Shown: positions 32,174 to 45,221, counted from the first letter of the stretch. The stretch: DNA of 64,000 nt from Sclerotinia nivalis (GCA_029531795.1 JAPEIS010000005.1:1-64000), one strand, 5' to 3'. The notes: generated by a model from the letters alone, not told the origin. Program-made: numbers and translations.

Positions 32174-33644
32174 ATGGCCTCACAAATCCCCCAAAAGCTG
32201 AAGACAGCGGACTTAACACGATTCATCGTCAAGGCAGCACAACTCGAAAATGCGAAGCCAGTCATATCATATTGGTGTACGCATCAAAAACCTTGTCGCA
32301 TAAATCAAATTCTTATTCTAACATTCGCAGGTGAATTCTGGATTGTCAATCAGATCCTCGCGAAAGGACTACACAATGGAGATGCGGATACGTTACAATA
32401 TACAACTACTTTGATGGATAAACTCGAGAGGGTATGACAATTCTATGTCTGCAAATTCATCAGACTATAGTTAAATCATGGCAGATCAAATCCGAAAACC
32501 CAGATAATGATGCAATCATGGATGAAACTGCAGGTCAGGCATATGTCGAACAATTTGCCATGGAAATATTCTCAAGGGCAGATCGAGCTGTTGAGGCAAA
32601 CAAGGTTACAAAGTAATGAACTTCGAAGTACTGTTATCATGGAGGGATATGCTCACGAACTCTAGACAAACTGCAGATACATTTCAAGCCGCGGCAACCT
32701 TTTTCGATCTTTTGAATATCTGGTCGCTACCGGACGCCGAAACTCAGGCCAAAATCAAGTATGCGAAATGGAATGCTGTTCGGATCGTAAGGGCATTAAA
32801 AGAAGGAAAGGATCCTAATGAATCTAATCCCAAACCACAATCAGCTCCCAAGGATGACCTAGCAACATTGGATCCAAATGATTCTGAGGTACAAGAGCTT
32901 GGGGAACAGAAAGCAAAGCAACCTTCTGTGGAAGAGGTGCCAGATGAGCAAGATGGATTGGAAGCAAGGTTAGCAAGACAATCATCCTTAGATCGTTCTT
33001 TGCATCCTTCCGAACAAGTCTCTGCTCGTGCGTCCCCTAACGCCAGACCGGCTTCCTTCGAACCATACCCTCGAGATGGTTTTCCATACACTGCAGTCCA
33101 AGATGAAAACATATCACCTCTTGAGCCATCCCCGAAAGACAGAAATGGATCTGTAGGTGGGGGATATTTCCCGGAGGTCCCAACTTTTACATCGGAGCCT
33201 CGAGATTCAACTTTACCAACCGCTCCCGCTCTGCATAATGCATTTGATCTCGGACTCCCAGATACATCTTCTCTTGGAGCTCCTGGGCAATCCACCGGAA
33301 TGAAACCATCCTCTGATCTTCAATCGTTTCCACCTCCAACCTTACCTGGAGAACAACCATCAACTACTGCACCTCAAGACTTTTATCGCCAATCACCACC
33401 ATTGAATCACGTATATACCCCGCCCCCCGCCGACCAACCTACCTTCCAATCTGGATCTACCCAACAAACAGCACCAACTATCCCATCAGCAACACAATCT
33501 CGCGGACAATTAAATACAGACGATGAAGCAATTGCCAAAGCACAAAAACATGCAAGATGGGCAATTTCGGCATTGAACTTTGAGGATGCGGAAACGGCAG
33601 TAAAGGAGTTAAGGGCTGCACTGCAAACTTTGGGCGCGCAATAA
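32174..33644 (+). CDS. VTA1: Vta1, cofactor of the Vps4 AAA ATPase (MVB/ESCRT pathway)
   Basis: Predicted 436-aa cytosolic protein. Exons 32174-32276, 32331-32431, 32485-32612, 32666-33644; the three short introns (54, 53, 53 bp) restore family sequence at each join, e.g. VISYWCEFWIVNQIL and ANKVTKQTADTFQAA. The N-terminal Vta1 domain (about 1-155) forms tandem MIT-like helical bundles that bind ESCRT-III subunits; it includes TFFDLLNIWSLPDAETQAKI and YAKWNAVRIVRALKEGKDPN. A long Pro/Ser-rich disordered middle (about 160-385) follows. The C-terminal helix pair (AIAKAQKHARWAISALNFED, AVKELRAALQ) is the dimerisation and Vps4-binding domain. Role: promotes Vps4 assembly for ESCRT-III disassembly in multivesicular body sorting. 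Confidence 0.95.
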
Positions 33645-34615
33645 TTTTGAAGACAAGTGACACTTTGAAATATGATGTACTTAGGTCAATTGGCGGCAGT
33701 TTTACATATTATTTTGTAGTGCAAATACCCATTTATTCAGCGATGAGTACTTTCCTTAATGAATAATTTTGAATTTCTCTTCATTTCAAACTTTTGGTGC
33801 AGTTTCCACGTATCTCTCTCTCTCTTTGTTACTGGTGTAGTCTCCACGTCCTTCTTCACGTCCAGTAATATGACACGGATATCATTAGCTTCCAAACTTG
33901 CTTAATTTGAGTACTGGTAGTCCTCATGACAATTGGCCTCGGTTTGATAAGCCTAAGACAGGATGGTAAACCACACCAAGTTAATTTTTCTTCAGCCGAA
34001 CTTGCCAATACATTGCACATATTGATTCCTACCATACACTCTTCCTAATATCTCCAACTTAAAATCATATTTTTACTCATCTCAACGGAACCCGTATTCA
34101 TTTCAACAACATATTTAGAAAAATGTGCCTTCATACTTACGAAACCAGGCCTGCTACAGCTCTAGTTGACTTGTTCCAAGCATAAAGGAAATTTCATTAC
34201 TATCCTTGGATGAAGATTACTCAGTGGATAGTGCAGGTATTCCCTATTTTTGCAATCTCAACAAGTTACAAGATTCTTGAAATTCAGAATATTCCAGGTG
34301 CCTAGAGAGCTCCTTTGAGTGCTCTAAAATCATTTGATGGTATTAGTACTGAAGTGTTAATGTATCGAAATCATATACAGTTGTACTTGATATCAGCCTT
34401 TACATGTACTACCATGTGTGGTATAGCTTTGATATGAGCCATAGTTATACTGTCACATAGTAGTTGCTATTAAGTTTCAAGTGGAAAATCAATTCAAGTG
34501 AATAAGATATATATGAGATAACTAAATGAATGATCTCAAATACGAAGCTCCATGATAAAGAAACCGTTCCTAACTATAAAATATCTTTGTCGTCTTTCAG
34601 AACCTCTGAGGACCT
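33645..34615. other. Intergenic, convergent genes on both sides
   Basis: 971 bp between the 3' ends of VTA1 and the following minus-strand gene. Slightly AT-rich, including a TCTCTCTCTC tract near 33814. I see no gene or clear repeat. Confidence 0.5.
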
Positions 34616-35906
34616 CTATGGGATATCCTTGAGGTATTCGTCAAGAGCAACAATAGCTTTCGCAGCGTCTATCCTATCCTCGGGGTTGCCGAGGTCATAT
34701 TTGCGCGATCGCTTTAATACAACATATGGCAAATGATCTGGTTGCTCATACGAATAAACATACTCAAGATAATCCAAGGAAAAGTCACAACCAATGATCA
34801 TCATATCAGTTTGATGTACCGAAACAAGAAAACGGCTAAGAAAACGAAGTTAGTCATCTTATTTTTTTTTTAAATTTTGATTTGGGGAAATCCTACCGCC
34901 GTTGGTCGTCCGTAAGTGCTTTGTAGTTTTGATTTTTCACCTGTGACATCACAGACCCAAGCAGCTCGCAGAATTGTTGCGCGAGAGTCGTATCGGATGT
35001 TATTCCCATTCCGGAACTATCAGATTGCGTATAAAACGATTTGACTTCTAAGCTAAATAGAAGCGGCGTGCTCTCATCGTTCATCCATGCTTTAGTGCTA
35101 GGGTCGCGAACTCGGCGCCAAGCAGCGCCATCATCTTGACAGGTACAATCGAGTGTGGGTGATGACAAATATAACGTAGTTGGACCAACGAAAAACTCTG
35201 TTCCGATATTTTCATTTGACCGACTGCAGTAAACATCGAGAACTGTAGAAATAAACTGTGCAGCCATATTGGCAGATACGACTTCGTGCTTTTTTCTGTC
35301 AAGCTGGTCCTCGAAATCGATTCCATCCCGCTGGCTTGGTGCGTATTCGGTAGAGTCTGTTGTAAAAGGTGAGGAGTTGGGTGGAATGGATTTAGAGGTT
35401 TTTGAAATAGGTGTAGGAGTTGTTGGAATATGTGTTGGAATAGGTGAGGAGGCTCTTGGCGGAGATGAAGAAAAGCCTTCACCTTCACCAGATCTGAAAT
35501 CGGGCCGTTCCGGGACCTTAATATTTTTTCGAAGGCGGGGACTCCCATCTGGTACACGAACACCTCGAGCAACATCGGCGAGAGCGACGAAGTATGAACC
35601 GAAAACGGTTTCAGACCGCAGTTCTCTGTGAGACAAGGTTTGCAGCTGCTCATAGGTGACTGATTTGAGGGAGTCGAGCAGAAGTTTGTTACCGTCCACA
35701 ACTTTCGCAGCTTTTTCTTTGTACTTTTCGGGAATCGGAACATCATATTTTTGATCTTGTAAGACACGGAATGCTTGGAGATGATTTGCAGACCAGTCAC
35801 TTCCACTTGCACGTCTGTCTCCAGAGGATAGATTATGAATTGTGAACGGATTACCAGGAAATCTACGAGAAAAATCCCGATGATTCGAAGGCCACATTTT
35901 CGCCAT
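34616..35906 (-). CDS. Unrecognised fungal protein, possible PD-(D/E)XK-nuclease-like fold
   Basis: Predicted 409-aa protein. Exon 1 35906-34897, intron 34896-34836 (61 bp, GTAGGA...CTTAG), exon 2 34835-34616; the join gives DDQRRRFLVSVHQTDMMIIG. Residues about 25-110 form a conserved-looking helical part (AFRVLQDQKYDVPIPEKYKE); a Pro/Ser-rich low-complexity stretch (about 140-190) separates it from a second domain containing TEFFVGPTTLYLSS, LLFSLEVKSFYTQSDSS and SYEQPDHLPYVVLKRS. The order acidic strand, then LEVKS, is compatible with a restriction-endonuclease-like core, but I cannot confirm catalytic residues. It may belong to a lineage-specific family. No signal peptide or membrane segment. 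Confidence 0.7.
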
Positions 35907-36799
35907 GTTTTAAGTAGCGGTATAATAAAGATCACCAAATTGTAAGGGGGACGGGGCGTTCTGGAAAGACGATTCTTTTCTCCACACAACAAAAGAAGGA
36001 TGGGGATGGACGGGGGATGGATGGCGATGAGGATGAGAATGGATGGCGATGAGGATGAGGATGGATGGTGATGAGGATGAATAACGATGAGGATAGATAG
36101 CAATGAAGATAAATAGCGATGAAGATGAGAATAGATGGCGATGAAGATAAGGAGATATGGGGATATTGGGATATTGAGTGGGATGATTCTGGAAGACAAA
36201 ATCAGGTTTTAGAAAGCATTTTAGGTAACTATTAATACTACTCGAGTGGGCAGTAAGCCTCTTGAGATGAGTACCGTGATCCAATTAGATTATTGTTGTT
36301 AAGGTGTGAAGAGGGTTGATTTATTGATTTATTGATTTATTGACTTATCTAAAGTATCATTGCCAGGCTGCCATATTATGCCTCTGTAAGCAAACCAATG
36401 GCACAAGGGCGGGGTGATAGTTTCAGGGTTGGTTCAGGGTTCAGGTGGCACAGAGTGTTACAGTTGCCAGGTGAATGATCAAAATCTAGCGTGAAAACAA
36501 ATGCCGGAAACCGAAATGACAAAGTGTAAATAGCCCACAACAATACAATACCGGTACTACAATACTACAACACTACAATACTATAACATTACAGTATTAT
36601 AACATCATAATACCACAATTCCACAAAACTACAGTACCACAACACTATAACACTACAACACTACGATACTTATAACATTACAATATTATAACTTCATAAA
36701 TACTACAACATCACAACACAACAACATAACACCAAAACTTCCGAATACCCCAAACAACATCAACAACACCAACACCATATCAAAATTGCGATTGAAAGT
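35907..36799. repeat. Divergent spacer with GATGAGGAT minisatellite and ACTACAAT simple repeat
   Basis: 36000-36160 is a tandem repeat of GATGAGGAT/GATGGCGAT units (about 24-bp higher-order period), just upstream of the minus-strand gene; long ORFs across it are repeat artefacts. 36540-36720 is an A/C/T-rich simple array (ACTACAACACTACAATACTA) just upstream of the plus-strand gene starting at 36800. Both lie in the shared promoter region of two unrecognised genes. Confidence 0.75.
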
Positions 36800-37901
36800 A
36801 TGAGCAATAGTGAACCGAAATTGTCTCGAGCTCAAGCCAGCTCGAGTCATAACCAGCGCCCTCCTCCAGCGCCCGGCTCTCTACGCGCCATACTAATCAA
36901 AAATTGCACCACTCGACTCTTCATCCATCCGTTTGAATGGACTGTCGACCATCTTCACGCTCTTGATGTCGAACTTGTTCCATCTGCTCTTCTAGGGGAG
37001 CCTGTAGCAGAGGATATTCAATCACAGGTCGATGAGAGCAGAAGAATAAGAGGAGACTTACGGGACCTAAAGGGCTGTCACATAGTAAGGAGAGACCCTG
37101 CAATTCGACACCTAGTCATAAGTATGGGAAGAGTACAAGAGCTGCAATTGGAATGGAAAAGACTGCATTTCATGTATGAGAATCAGGCAATCGCTAAACT
37201 CCATTACGTTTTGATCGCCCGGCATCGATCTACGTCCGAGTTTGATTCAAGACTTCCAATCTGGGCGTACACTGATCAGGATTGCACACATACCATACGA
37301 CAGAAATGGTACGACTCTAAAAAAAAGTCATTGTCCTTTGCTTCCAGGGAAATCAGACGCAAAGCAGAGCTTCCTATTGATCCTGTTTACGTCGCTATTC
37401 TGATCGCTCTAGCCCAGCAGAGAAGGAGATTTATCCCGCAGAGAGCAACATCGCATCGGGTATACTTCTTCCTTCTAAAGAATGTATAGTGCTAATCAAT
37501 TACAATAGGTTACTCTTTTTGCCCCTATACATGAATCAATAGTGATAGCTAGTGCTCGTCCAACAAGCACCACGACTTTTAAATCATTACAGGCCGGGAG
37601 GCGGGAGATAGTATCGAAGATTGTACAATACACGGCCGACATTTCAACCGCATATTTGCAGAAGTTCGAGGAACCTTACAAATTCTATGATGTTGGCCTC
37701 CAAATTGAAACAAAGATGTTATCGCTCAACGAAGCCGCTGCATTCTTTCAAGCTATGAAATATGCTTCCAACGACCTTAACACATACTCGAAACCTTCCC
37801 CTGAGGGTTCTACCTCGAAACGCAAAGCACTTGAGGAATTGCATCTCAATACAGGTGACCAAAAGCTGGAAAGCAAGCGGAGGAAAGTTTGTAATACATG
37901 A
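36800..37901 (+). CDS. Unrecognised protein, two exons
   Basis: Predicted 350-aa protein. Exon 1 36800-37459, 49-bp intron 37460-37508 (GTATAC...GCTAATC...AATAG), exon 2 37509-37901; the join gives RATSHRVTLFAPIHESIVIA. A disordered Pro/Ser-rich N-terminus (about 1-25) is followed by a mixed alpha/beta region: RAILIKNCTTRLFIHPFEWT, LPIWAYTDQDCTHTIRQKWY, PVYVAILIALAQQRRR, TLFAPIHESIVIASARPTST, YLQKFEEPYKFYDVGLQIET. The C-terminus is basic (KRKALEEL...ESKRRK) and might be a nuclear localisation signal. I do not recognise the family. It may be one of the expanded accessory protein families of fungi; its neighbour at 34616-35906 is divergent and also unassigned. Confidence 0.7.
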
Positions 37902-39393
37902 TACGAGCTTTGAGTGCGGCCCCTCGGTGCCGGAAAAATCAAGAGGAGCTGCCACTCCTCGTGGCACCTCAAAACCTACCTCGCAGCTCGTCCTCCGGAG
38001 GAATAATATAAAAAATTATATCATTTGAAAGCTTTAATTTTTATTATTATTTTACTATTATTATTTTTTAATTTGTATAATTATTCTATAATCTGTACTA
38101 AATTGAAAGAATTTTGAGAGGTTACACATGATATTTTCGAGAAAAGTTCTGGTCTGTACAGTCTCCACTGCAACATTAAGATGTTTTTGTAGTATGAAAG
38201 GTTAGATAAGGTGGATAGATCTACAGATTGATATCGGAATGTGGTTCATGTCAGAAGCTAACCACCGACGAATAATCATCAGCAATTTATGCGATCATTC
38301 TTTACAGTGAACCAAAAAAGTACACTAGAAGAGAAAGTATTGATTGAATGTAACTCTTTTCAAATATATTTTTTTGATGCTAGAATATCTGAGTTGAGAT
38401 GCGCTCAAATTACATAATCATGCGCTAGCCTATCATGGTATAGCTGGCCCAATAGATGAAAGTATGCAGACATATCGGTATCGCATCATAACTGCCGCGT
38501 CAGTAGGGCTTGCTTGGAGTTTCCGTCCATACCTACACCGGATCATGCTGACTAGAATCGCTAGAATTGCTTAGTTTGTGTGCATTGGCGGAACGAATCG
38601 GCTTGCTCCCGTGGGGTAGTTGGGGAATTGATGGCAGAAATGTGTATTCCATCAAGAACGAACCCTCCGACTATCTTCCCCCTTAATTCATTTGGGAAGG
38701 AGGTTAGATGGGGGGGTCTAAATGAATTGAAGGGCTTTATGAATCATCCAGGAAACATTTGTTCAAATTATGGTTAGCTCTGAGTGTCTTATTTTCTTGA
38801 TTTTCTTGCCGTCTCATGCAAGAGGCTATACAGTGAAAGGGGTAAATTGGCCTCGTAAGAAACAGGAAACAGTACAATGAATTGCTCTAAGAATGAACAA
38901 AAGACGTGAATCATGCTGGCCCCCCTGTGAAAACAAAGAACCAGCAAGTCAAATTTGCTCTCCTAATGATTGGCATTCTCTTACTTGTAGGTATTAACTA
39001 AGTCCCTGGTTGGAGATTTTGCCGAAACCACGGACATTGAAATTGACCTTTTGGTGTGGTGCCCGAATGTTCAAATGAATATGCAAATGGTCTGTAGAGT
39101 TTTACTTTGGAATCTTAGTTTGAGCTGGTGTGAAGACCACAACAATTTTATCGGCGATCGCTATGAACAATCAATGAGTCAATGAAGGAGAGTAATAGAG
39201 TCGAGAGTCTACAAGTTCGTCAAAGATACAGTAACTTTGCGGAAGTGATGTCAACTTGCCTAGACCTTCCGTAGTTTCCCGTTAACAACGATATTATCGA
39301 CTTTTCATTATCATTATCTCGAATTGAGTTTCTAAGCACATAAATTCTTTCAGTAGCTTTTCATATCCATTAACCATAGCATCATCCCCGCGA
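37902..39393. other. Intergenic, no supported gene
   Basis: 1.49 kb. 38015-38105 is very AT-rich (TTATTATTATTTTACTATTA). An imperfect inverted repeat (CCCTTAATTCATTTGG at about 38692 and CTAAATGAATTGAAGGG at about 38717) is visible. Short ORFs lack any recognisable sequence. Confidence 0.5.
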
Positions 39394-42019
39394 TTACTCC
39401 AAAGCAAAACATCTATCCACACTATCCGCATTGTTGCCCCACCAGTTTGGCATACTGACGACCTTGCCTGCACCAAAGAACAAGAAAATCAACAACATAT
39501 TCAAATTAAATCCTGCATCAAAGGCGGCGGCAAGGATATAATTATATCTCGCCCAGAGCTCATATCTATGTCTATAAGCCCAATAAGAGACAATGAAACC
39601 ACCAATTATGGAAGAAGTATATCCGGTAGATATGTTTCCATAGAAGGTGGAAAGACCGGAAAAGAAAATAGTGGTGTTGAATAGGTGAAACTTGGCTTTG
39701 GGGAAGCGGCGATGAAGGAGATAGATGATAGCTGGAGCAACGGCACCGACGAGAAATCCGTATGGAAGGGGTTTGAAAATAGGTAACTGGAAAAGGCGAC
39801 GGGGTCCAATAAGAACATATTGTGTGCTAGTAGTCAAGGTACTAGCAAGACCTTGACCCGTCCATTGATGTGTTGGGTCTGTTTCCGCACCGCTCAAATA
39901 TGCCGCTTTGGTATTAAGGACCCATCTTACAACACCATAGTTGATTGGAATACCAATAAAACAACCAAAAACCTGCGCAAAGAAGGTGTCTCGAGGAGGA
40001 ATATGCATATAATGGCCAATTTTCTGATCTTGCAGCATAAGTTGTGCACGATACCATGCGTCACCCGCTAGGGATGAATAGACAGATGCACCAGAAGGAT
40101 TCTTGTGTCCATCGACCGTATTCACCATCAATCCGTACAACAATTCATTGAATGTACCAATTGGGAGTTGAAAATTGGACAAGGCGTATAACCAACCAAG
40201 CGGGATGACAACCACAACACCAGTAAGAACGGCGATGAAGTATGTCCACAGGGGAATAAAGAGGTGTCCAGTGCCAAGGATGACCATCATGACAACGAAG
40301 GTGACGAGGAAGAGGATTAATGACCACCACCATGGAACTTCTTTGTAAGAACGTTGGAGGATATTTAATTGATCTCCATATTGGTGATTGATAGTCTCTC
40401 CTTCAACTTTATTCTTACGTCGAGCATTCAGTTTGGCAATGGTGTTTTTGATTTGTGTGAAACCAAAGAAACAAATCCAACTAATTCCGGAAGTGTAAGC
40501 AGCGTAATCGAAGAACATATTCCAAAGCTGTTGAGCGCCAACATAGATGGGCCCATATTCAGCATAGGCTGTTTCGTTGAGCGTAGCTTGGGGAGTAATG
40601 AGCTCAGTGGTAGGATAACGAGTCCCGTTTTCTGAAAAACTTTGTTAGTACTTGACAATGGTAAATATGTGGGAGGGTGTATCATACCCATGAACAGACG
40701 ATTGGACATCAATTCGGGCTTCCAAGAGGACAGATTTCCCCACTTCGCAGCTGGAAGTAATATCCAGCAGTTTACTACAAATGCCAGGAAGATGATGACT
40801 TGAGTCCACCATGGAGTTACAAACAAGCTGTTGGAGTTACTCAAACTGGCAATACTTGACCAATCGAGTGTTAGATTTAGGAAACCCATTCCTCCCAAGC
40901 CTGACCCCATAAAATTTGCAACTTTGTTCTTTGGGGCGACCCAACAGAGGAATGCCAAGGACCCAAGCATTGGAAACACAAATTCTGGTAGAAACTGCCA
41001 CAAGGTGATACCTGCGAGAACGCCGAAGAATACTCTCATTTGTTTCTTGGAGACACGGGATGGATGCTGTCTCTGCTTCCTTTGAGTTTCAAAAAGAGCA
41101 GTCTGACAGAGTCTGTTTGGCTCGGGAAATTAGCGATGGTCATTCACTATACTTTCCCGTTACGCCTAGTCTCAAAAGTTGAGTTGAGATAGGAGTGGTG
41201 CCGAAAAAATGACATTGCATGGGATACGAAGTCTTGGACTTACGCTTGATACCACGGGTACATAGGGTCATAGAGCAAGAATTGTCTAGCAATAGCTGCA
41301 AAAGAATATCCAGTGTATACTACACACCACATGAAGAATATCGCAATGGCTGGATGAATGGTCACCCCAAAGTAGAGCTCAGCAATAGAAACCGGGGCGT
41401 ATGCCAAATTGTAGGTGGCGCCAGATGCTGCAGAAATGGTAACCAATACATGTTCTTTCGTTCCCCATGGACCTGGATTTAAACTGAAACTTCTCCCGAA
41501 TGGTAAATGTATGGTCTTGGCTGGGAGAACCTTCGCTAGCCAAGCACCGACATAGTTGGAACAAATTTGAACGAAAAAGACAGAGTACGGAGCGGATGTC
41601 GTGCGGAATGAGCTCATTTGTGATAAGAAAGCTCCTGGTGCAACAAATATCAGCGTCAAAAGGAAATAACGGAATGTGATTGTCGGTTCGGTAGGATCAT
41701 CCTCGAGACTGACAATTCGACGAACTTGCCAAGGAATATCTTTGAGAATGGGGTCATCATCACCAAATTTCCCTGATGTCGGTGTCGCTTTTTCAATGTC
41801 AAGAGGTGATGTCTCAACAACAGGTGTAGAATCTTTGATGTTTGTCTCGGGACCAATCTTTTCAGTTGAATTGCCAGTTTCCTCGATTGACTTGCTTATT
41901 TCGTCGGTACCAGTGACACTCGATGCTATCCCATCCTTCTCATGATCGGAGGATGCGGGGGTAATATTACCCTCCTGTTGCCGAGAAAAGAGTCGGCTTC
42001 TCAAGGATGATAGAACCAT
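39394..42019 (-). CDS. Oligopeptide transporter, OPT family
   Basis: Predicted 812-aa plasma-membrane proton-coupled oligopeptide (or glutathione) importer. Exons 42019-41244, 41112-40688, 40631-39394; introns of 131 and 56 bp. Joins give YPWYQALCQTALFETQRKQ and SNRLFMENGTRYPTTE. The start at 42019 (GAGAAATGG) was preferred over an in-frame ATG at 42094. An acidic, Ser/Thr-rich cytosolic N-terminus (about 1-110) precedes FRYFLLTLIFVAPGAFLSQM. Hallmarks of OPT proteins: SLNPGPWGTKEHVLVTI (usual NPGPF..KEH) and KIGHYMHIPPRDTFFAQVFG, with about 14 membrane segments. The last segment ends FFGAGKVVSMPNWWGNN, typical of the family. Substrate is not decided by sequence. Confidence 0.95.
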
Positions 42020-44178
42020 TTCTCCAAGAAGGAATATCTGGCACGAAGATGAATACCAAGAGAATGAATGCAGATTAAAGGAATGCCATGGCAAAAGCTA
42101 CACCGTATATACATACACAAGAGAAAGAAGAACATCTCATACCGCGACTAAGCATCCTCGAAATGAAAAAAAAAACGAGTCATCGGGATTGCACCATTCT
42201 CTTGCCTTATCGCATATGCAAAATATTAGATTACAAAACGAATATCTTTTCGATTTGTGGAAACAGCCGTGCCAACGTTTCCTAGTTCTACCTTTAGTCC
42301 CTGAAAATGTGGACAGAGCAGCAGAATTTCACTAGGACAGGGGAGTTATTTAGGAAGCGATCGGGATTCGGGAGTGATCACTGACCACTGACCACTGACC
42401 AAACGAGGAAAACTGGCCAGGATCCATGATGAGAATCCCATGATGTTACAACTCACTCACTCACTTATCCATTGTTGTTGTTTTTGATATTGATTTTGAT
42501 GTTGAGAATGAATGATTTGATCTTAATTTGATTTGTTCGTTTGCATTTGTGCAATACTGTGCCGTGTAAACTCAACAACTTCATATCGCACTTTCCCTAT
42601 TATGGAATAAGGTTGTAAATGTATGATTGGATAGATCACAAAAGTGGATTGATGAATTGAAAATTTCTAATCCACTTTATTCATTCTTTCATCCAGATAC
42701 AGGAAATAATAATTAATTCAAAAGGGTTTAAGTCTAATATGAAGTTGTTGAGTTTATACGGTACACTTGTACTTACAACTGGTGTATCGATACTGTACCC
42801 ATTCACCGTGCACAGTACTGTGTATTATTAAACCCTTCACAATCGGAAAAGAGATTCCTATTTTAGTTGATTACGATAGTATTTTCAAAATGATGTGCTC
42901 TTCTAGACTCCACAATCTTTGAAAATTTTGAATATCTTTTACCAATGAAATACTAGAAATTGGGAAAGATAGCGATTCGTCTAGAACCGACTGATGTATA
43001 ATTGTAAATAAATCTCCAATGCCCTCCCTGGTGATCTGAACCATGATTCTGGGACCAAATATTTAGGTCGGGGTTAAGATTATATTCCGCTTTGAAATAT
43101 GCAGAAAGGCATATCGGTAGGGCAAGAAGTTGTTTGAACGTCAATAGCGGGTAGTCATTGGAGTTTGATCAATTGTCTGCCTGTCAATTAATTGTACTGG
43201 GGGCTGGGAATGTTCAAGGGGATTCAAGAGGAGCGAGAGGGGATAATCGATCAATTACATATATCCCGGATTCGATATTCGTAGAAAGTAGAGCAAGGTA
43301 AAGTACTAGACCAACATCATGAGAAATTCAATAGGCAATCGTAAAGTCCTCAAGGAGATATATTGGAATTCGGTAGTCATATTCTAACCTGGAAATTTCA
43401 AATTGACGTTTATGAGAAAACCTAAGAGTAACTGAAAAGTTCCTAAATTTGTCTGCTGGAATTCAATAGTCATATTCTCACCGAAACCACCAGAGCGACG
43501 TTACAAGATGAGAGGGGCTTACCTATGATGATCCCTTGGTTCGGAGAAAGTCTTCCGGCACAGAATGACTAGACAGGAAGCAATGTTTACATTCAGCATC
43601 TAACTTGGTTTCCGAAAGGTGCAATGGCAAGGAAACATTAGATGATTCTCGTCGACTTCCTGTTCTGTTGCTATCCAACAAGTTTAATAGTTAATCCAAT
43701 GTAAATCTAACGATAAGAAACTCAAGACTCTTTATTGATCATTGTCTTGTACCTAACTGCTTCCTTTTCCTCTTCAATTTGATCAAAATTTGGAACGGAC
43801 TACGTTTATTTATCGAATAAATAGCCATTTCTACACGCCTCATCGTGCATCCAAAGGCTAGAAAGCGGCAGGCATACTTTGACCCAGAATCTGTTAATCA
43901 TCCCGAGTTTAGGGCTGACACGCCACAACTTATTTTGAATTTTCCTTCCAATTCAAATTTGACCGTTTTAGATGCTTTTAGCATTCCGTCTTGGCTCTTG
44001 CGATTTATTTTTCATTTATATGGCAGTAAGCAATCATAACTTAAATAACATGTCACGGGATCATCTCTTCGGTTACTCGGCCGAGAACAAAAGACTAGGT
44101 AGTGAGAGAATATTCCTACATCTCGATATTTTAAACTATGTACAATTTCCACACTGGTCTTCTCATCTCAAGGCTTTT
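42020..44178. other. Intergenic, contains a MITE-like element
   Basis: 2.16 kb between the OPT gene start and the 3' end of the esterase gene. It includes a TGACCAC triplet repeat (42379-42400), a TTGATATTGATTTTGATGTTG stretch near 42486, and the element at 42562-42761. No coding region supported. Confidence 0.5.
42562..42761. mobile_element. MITE-like element, second member of the CCGTATAAACT family
   Basis: The left arm 42562-42586 (CCGTGTAAACTCAACAACTT then CATAT) and the reverse complement of 42737-42761 agree at 24 of 25 positions. The arms start CCGTRTAAACTYRACAA, as in the 24539-24712 element, and both have TG before the left arm and TA after the right arm. 200 bp in all, non-coding interior. 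Confidence 0.78.
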
Positions 44179-45221
44179 TCATGCCGGAAGGGTATTGCTT
44201 GATAAAGTTCCAAATCCGCTGGGGAAGATATAAGTCCCACTCGCAATATCTTTTGCAATCGTCGCATTCGGCGTGGTATAAGTCTTAATATCGAAGCCCA
44301 AGGCACTGCCCACGGATTTACCGATCAACTCGCTGACCATATTTCCAAACACTACACTCGCCGCGGGATTCATATGTGTGAAATCCGTAGGTGTTAGGTT
44401 ATACGTCTCAGCGTTAGTCGCGCCGATATCATTAATGTAGTCTGTAGATGCGCGATTAAGATCTATGTAAAATGCACCGATAGATTGGGCAACGGAAATG
44501 GTAGCGTTTGCTTGGACAGCGAGATCTTGGGCGACACCACCAGAACTACTGAACTTTCGACGACTGATAGGAGTGACAAGAATCTAGATATCAAAGTTAG
44601 AGAAGTTTGAGATTTATCGACAATATTTCGAAAGCATCCTGTTCCATCATCCCATCGTCAATGGATATATTTTCGGTGTTGCGATCCAAAAGTGATGAGT
44701 TATTTGAATGGTATCCAGTGTAGATAATAGGTGAAGAGATCACGACTTACCGGCGTCGCTCCAGCAGCTACGACATCTTCCGCCATGTTCTGCAGGTTGG
44801 TCATGTATTCCGCAACTGAGATATTTGCTTTTGCCTTCTGGTCATTGTGTCCAAACTATTTCGCCTGTCAACTACGTTTCACCACCTTCTTCCTTCGTTC
44901 GATGCCACTTACTTGAATTGTCACGAAAGTTGTATAAGCCGACTTGTATTTCGCTACAGATGCCAGCACATTTGCCCAATCACCACCACTTACGAAGCTC
45001 ACAGTCGTTGCACCGTTGTGTCCATAATTTATACCACCAGCTCCGTTTTGAAGGGTAGATATGAAGCCATTACCCCAACCACCGCCTGTTTTAGCGGCAT
45101 TTTGTATGGCCGTTGTGGAATCACCTGCAAGGAGAAATGCTGGTGGGCCTGCACCGTAGATGGGGGAAGCGAAGATTGTGGAAGCCAGGCCAACTAAAAG
45201 AAGTTTGAAATTTTGAACCAT
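44179..45221 (-). CDS. Secreted GDSL/SGNH esterase, rhamnogalacturonan-acetylesterase-like (CE12)
   Basis: Predicted 272-aa secreted esterase. Exons 45221-44913, 44855-44751, 44583-44179; introns of 57 and 167 bp. The joins restore TFVTIQFGHNDQKAKANIS and AAGATPILVTPISRRKFSS. The start at 45221 begins a signal peptide (MVQNFKLLLVGLASTIFASP). SGNH blocks: LLAGDSTTAIQ (nucleophile Ser in GDS), GGGWGNGF, FGHND (block III Asn) and DFTHMNPAAS (Asp-x-x-His dyad). This spacing fits rhamnogalacturonan acetylesterases, which remove acetyl groups from pectin side regions; activity is inferred. No carbohydrate-binding module. It is downstream of and co-oriented with the Rieske gene. Confidence 0.9.

Noticed and set aside
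35081..36199. Minus-strand ORF of 372 residues
   Set aside because: It overlaps the better-supported gene at 34616-35906 in another frame, and its N-terminus is the translated GATGAGGAT minisatellite.
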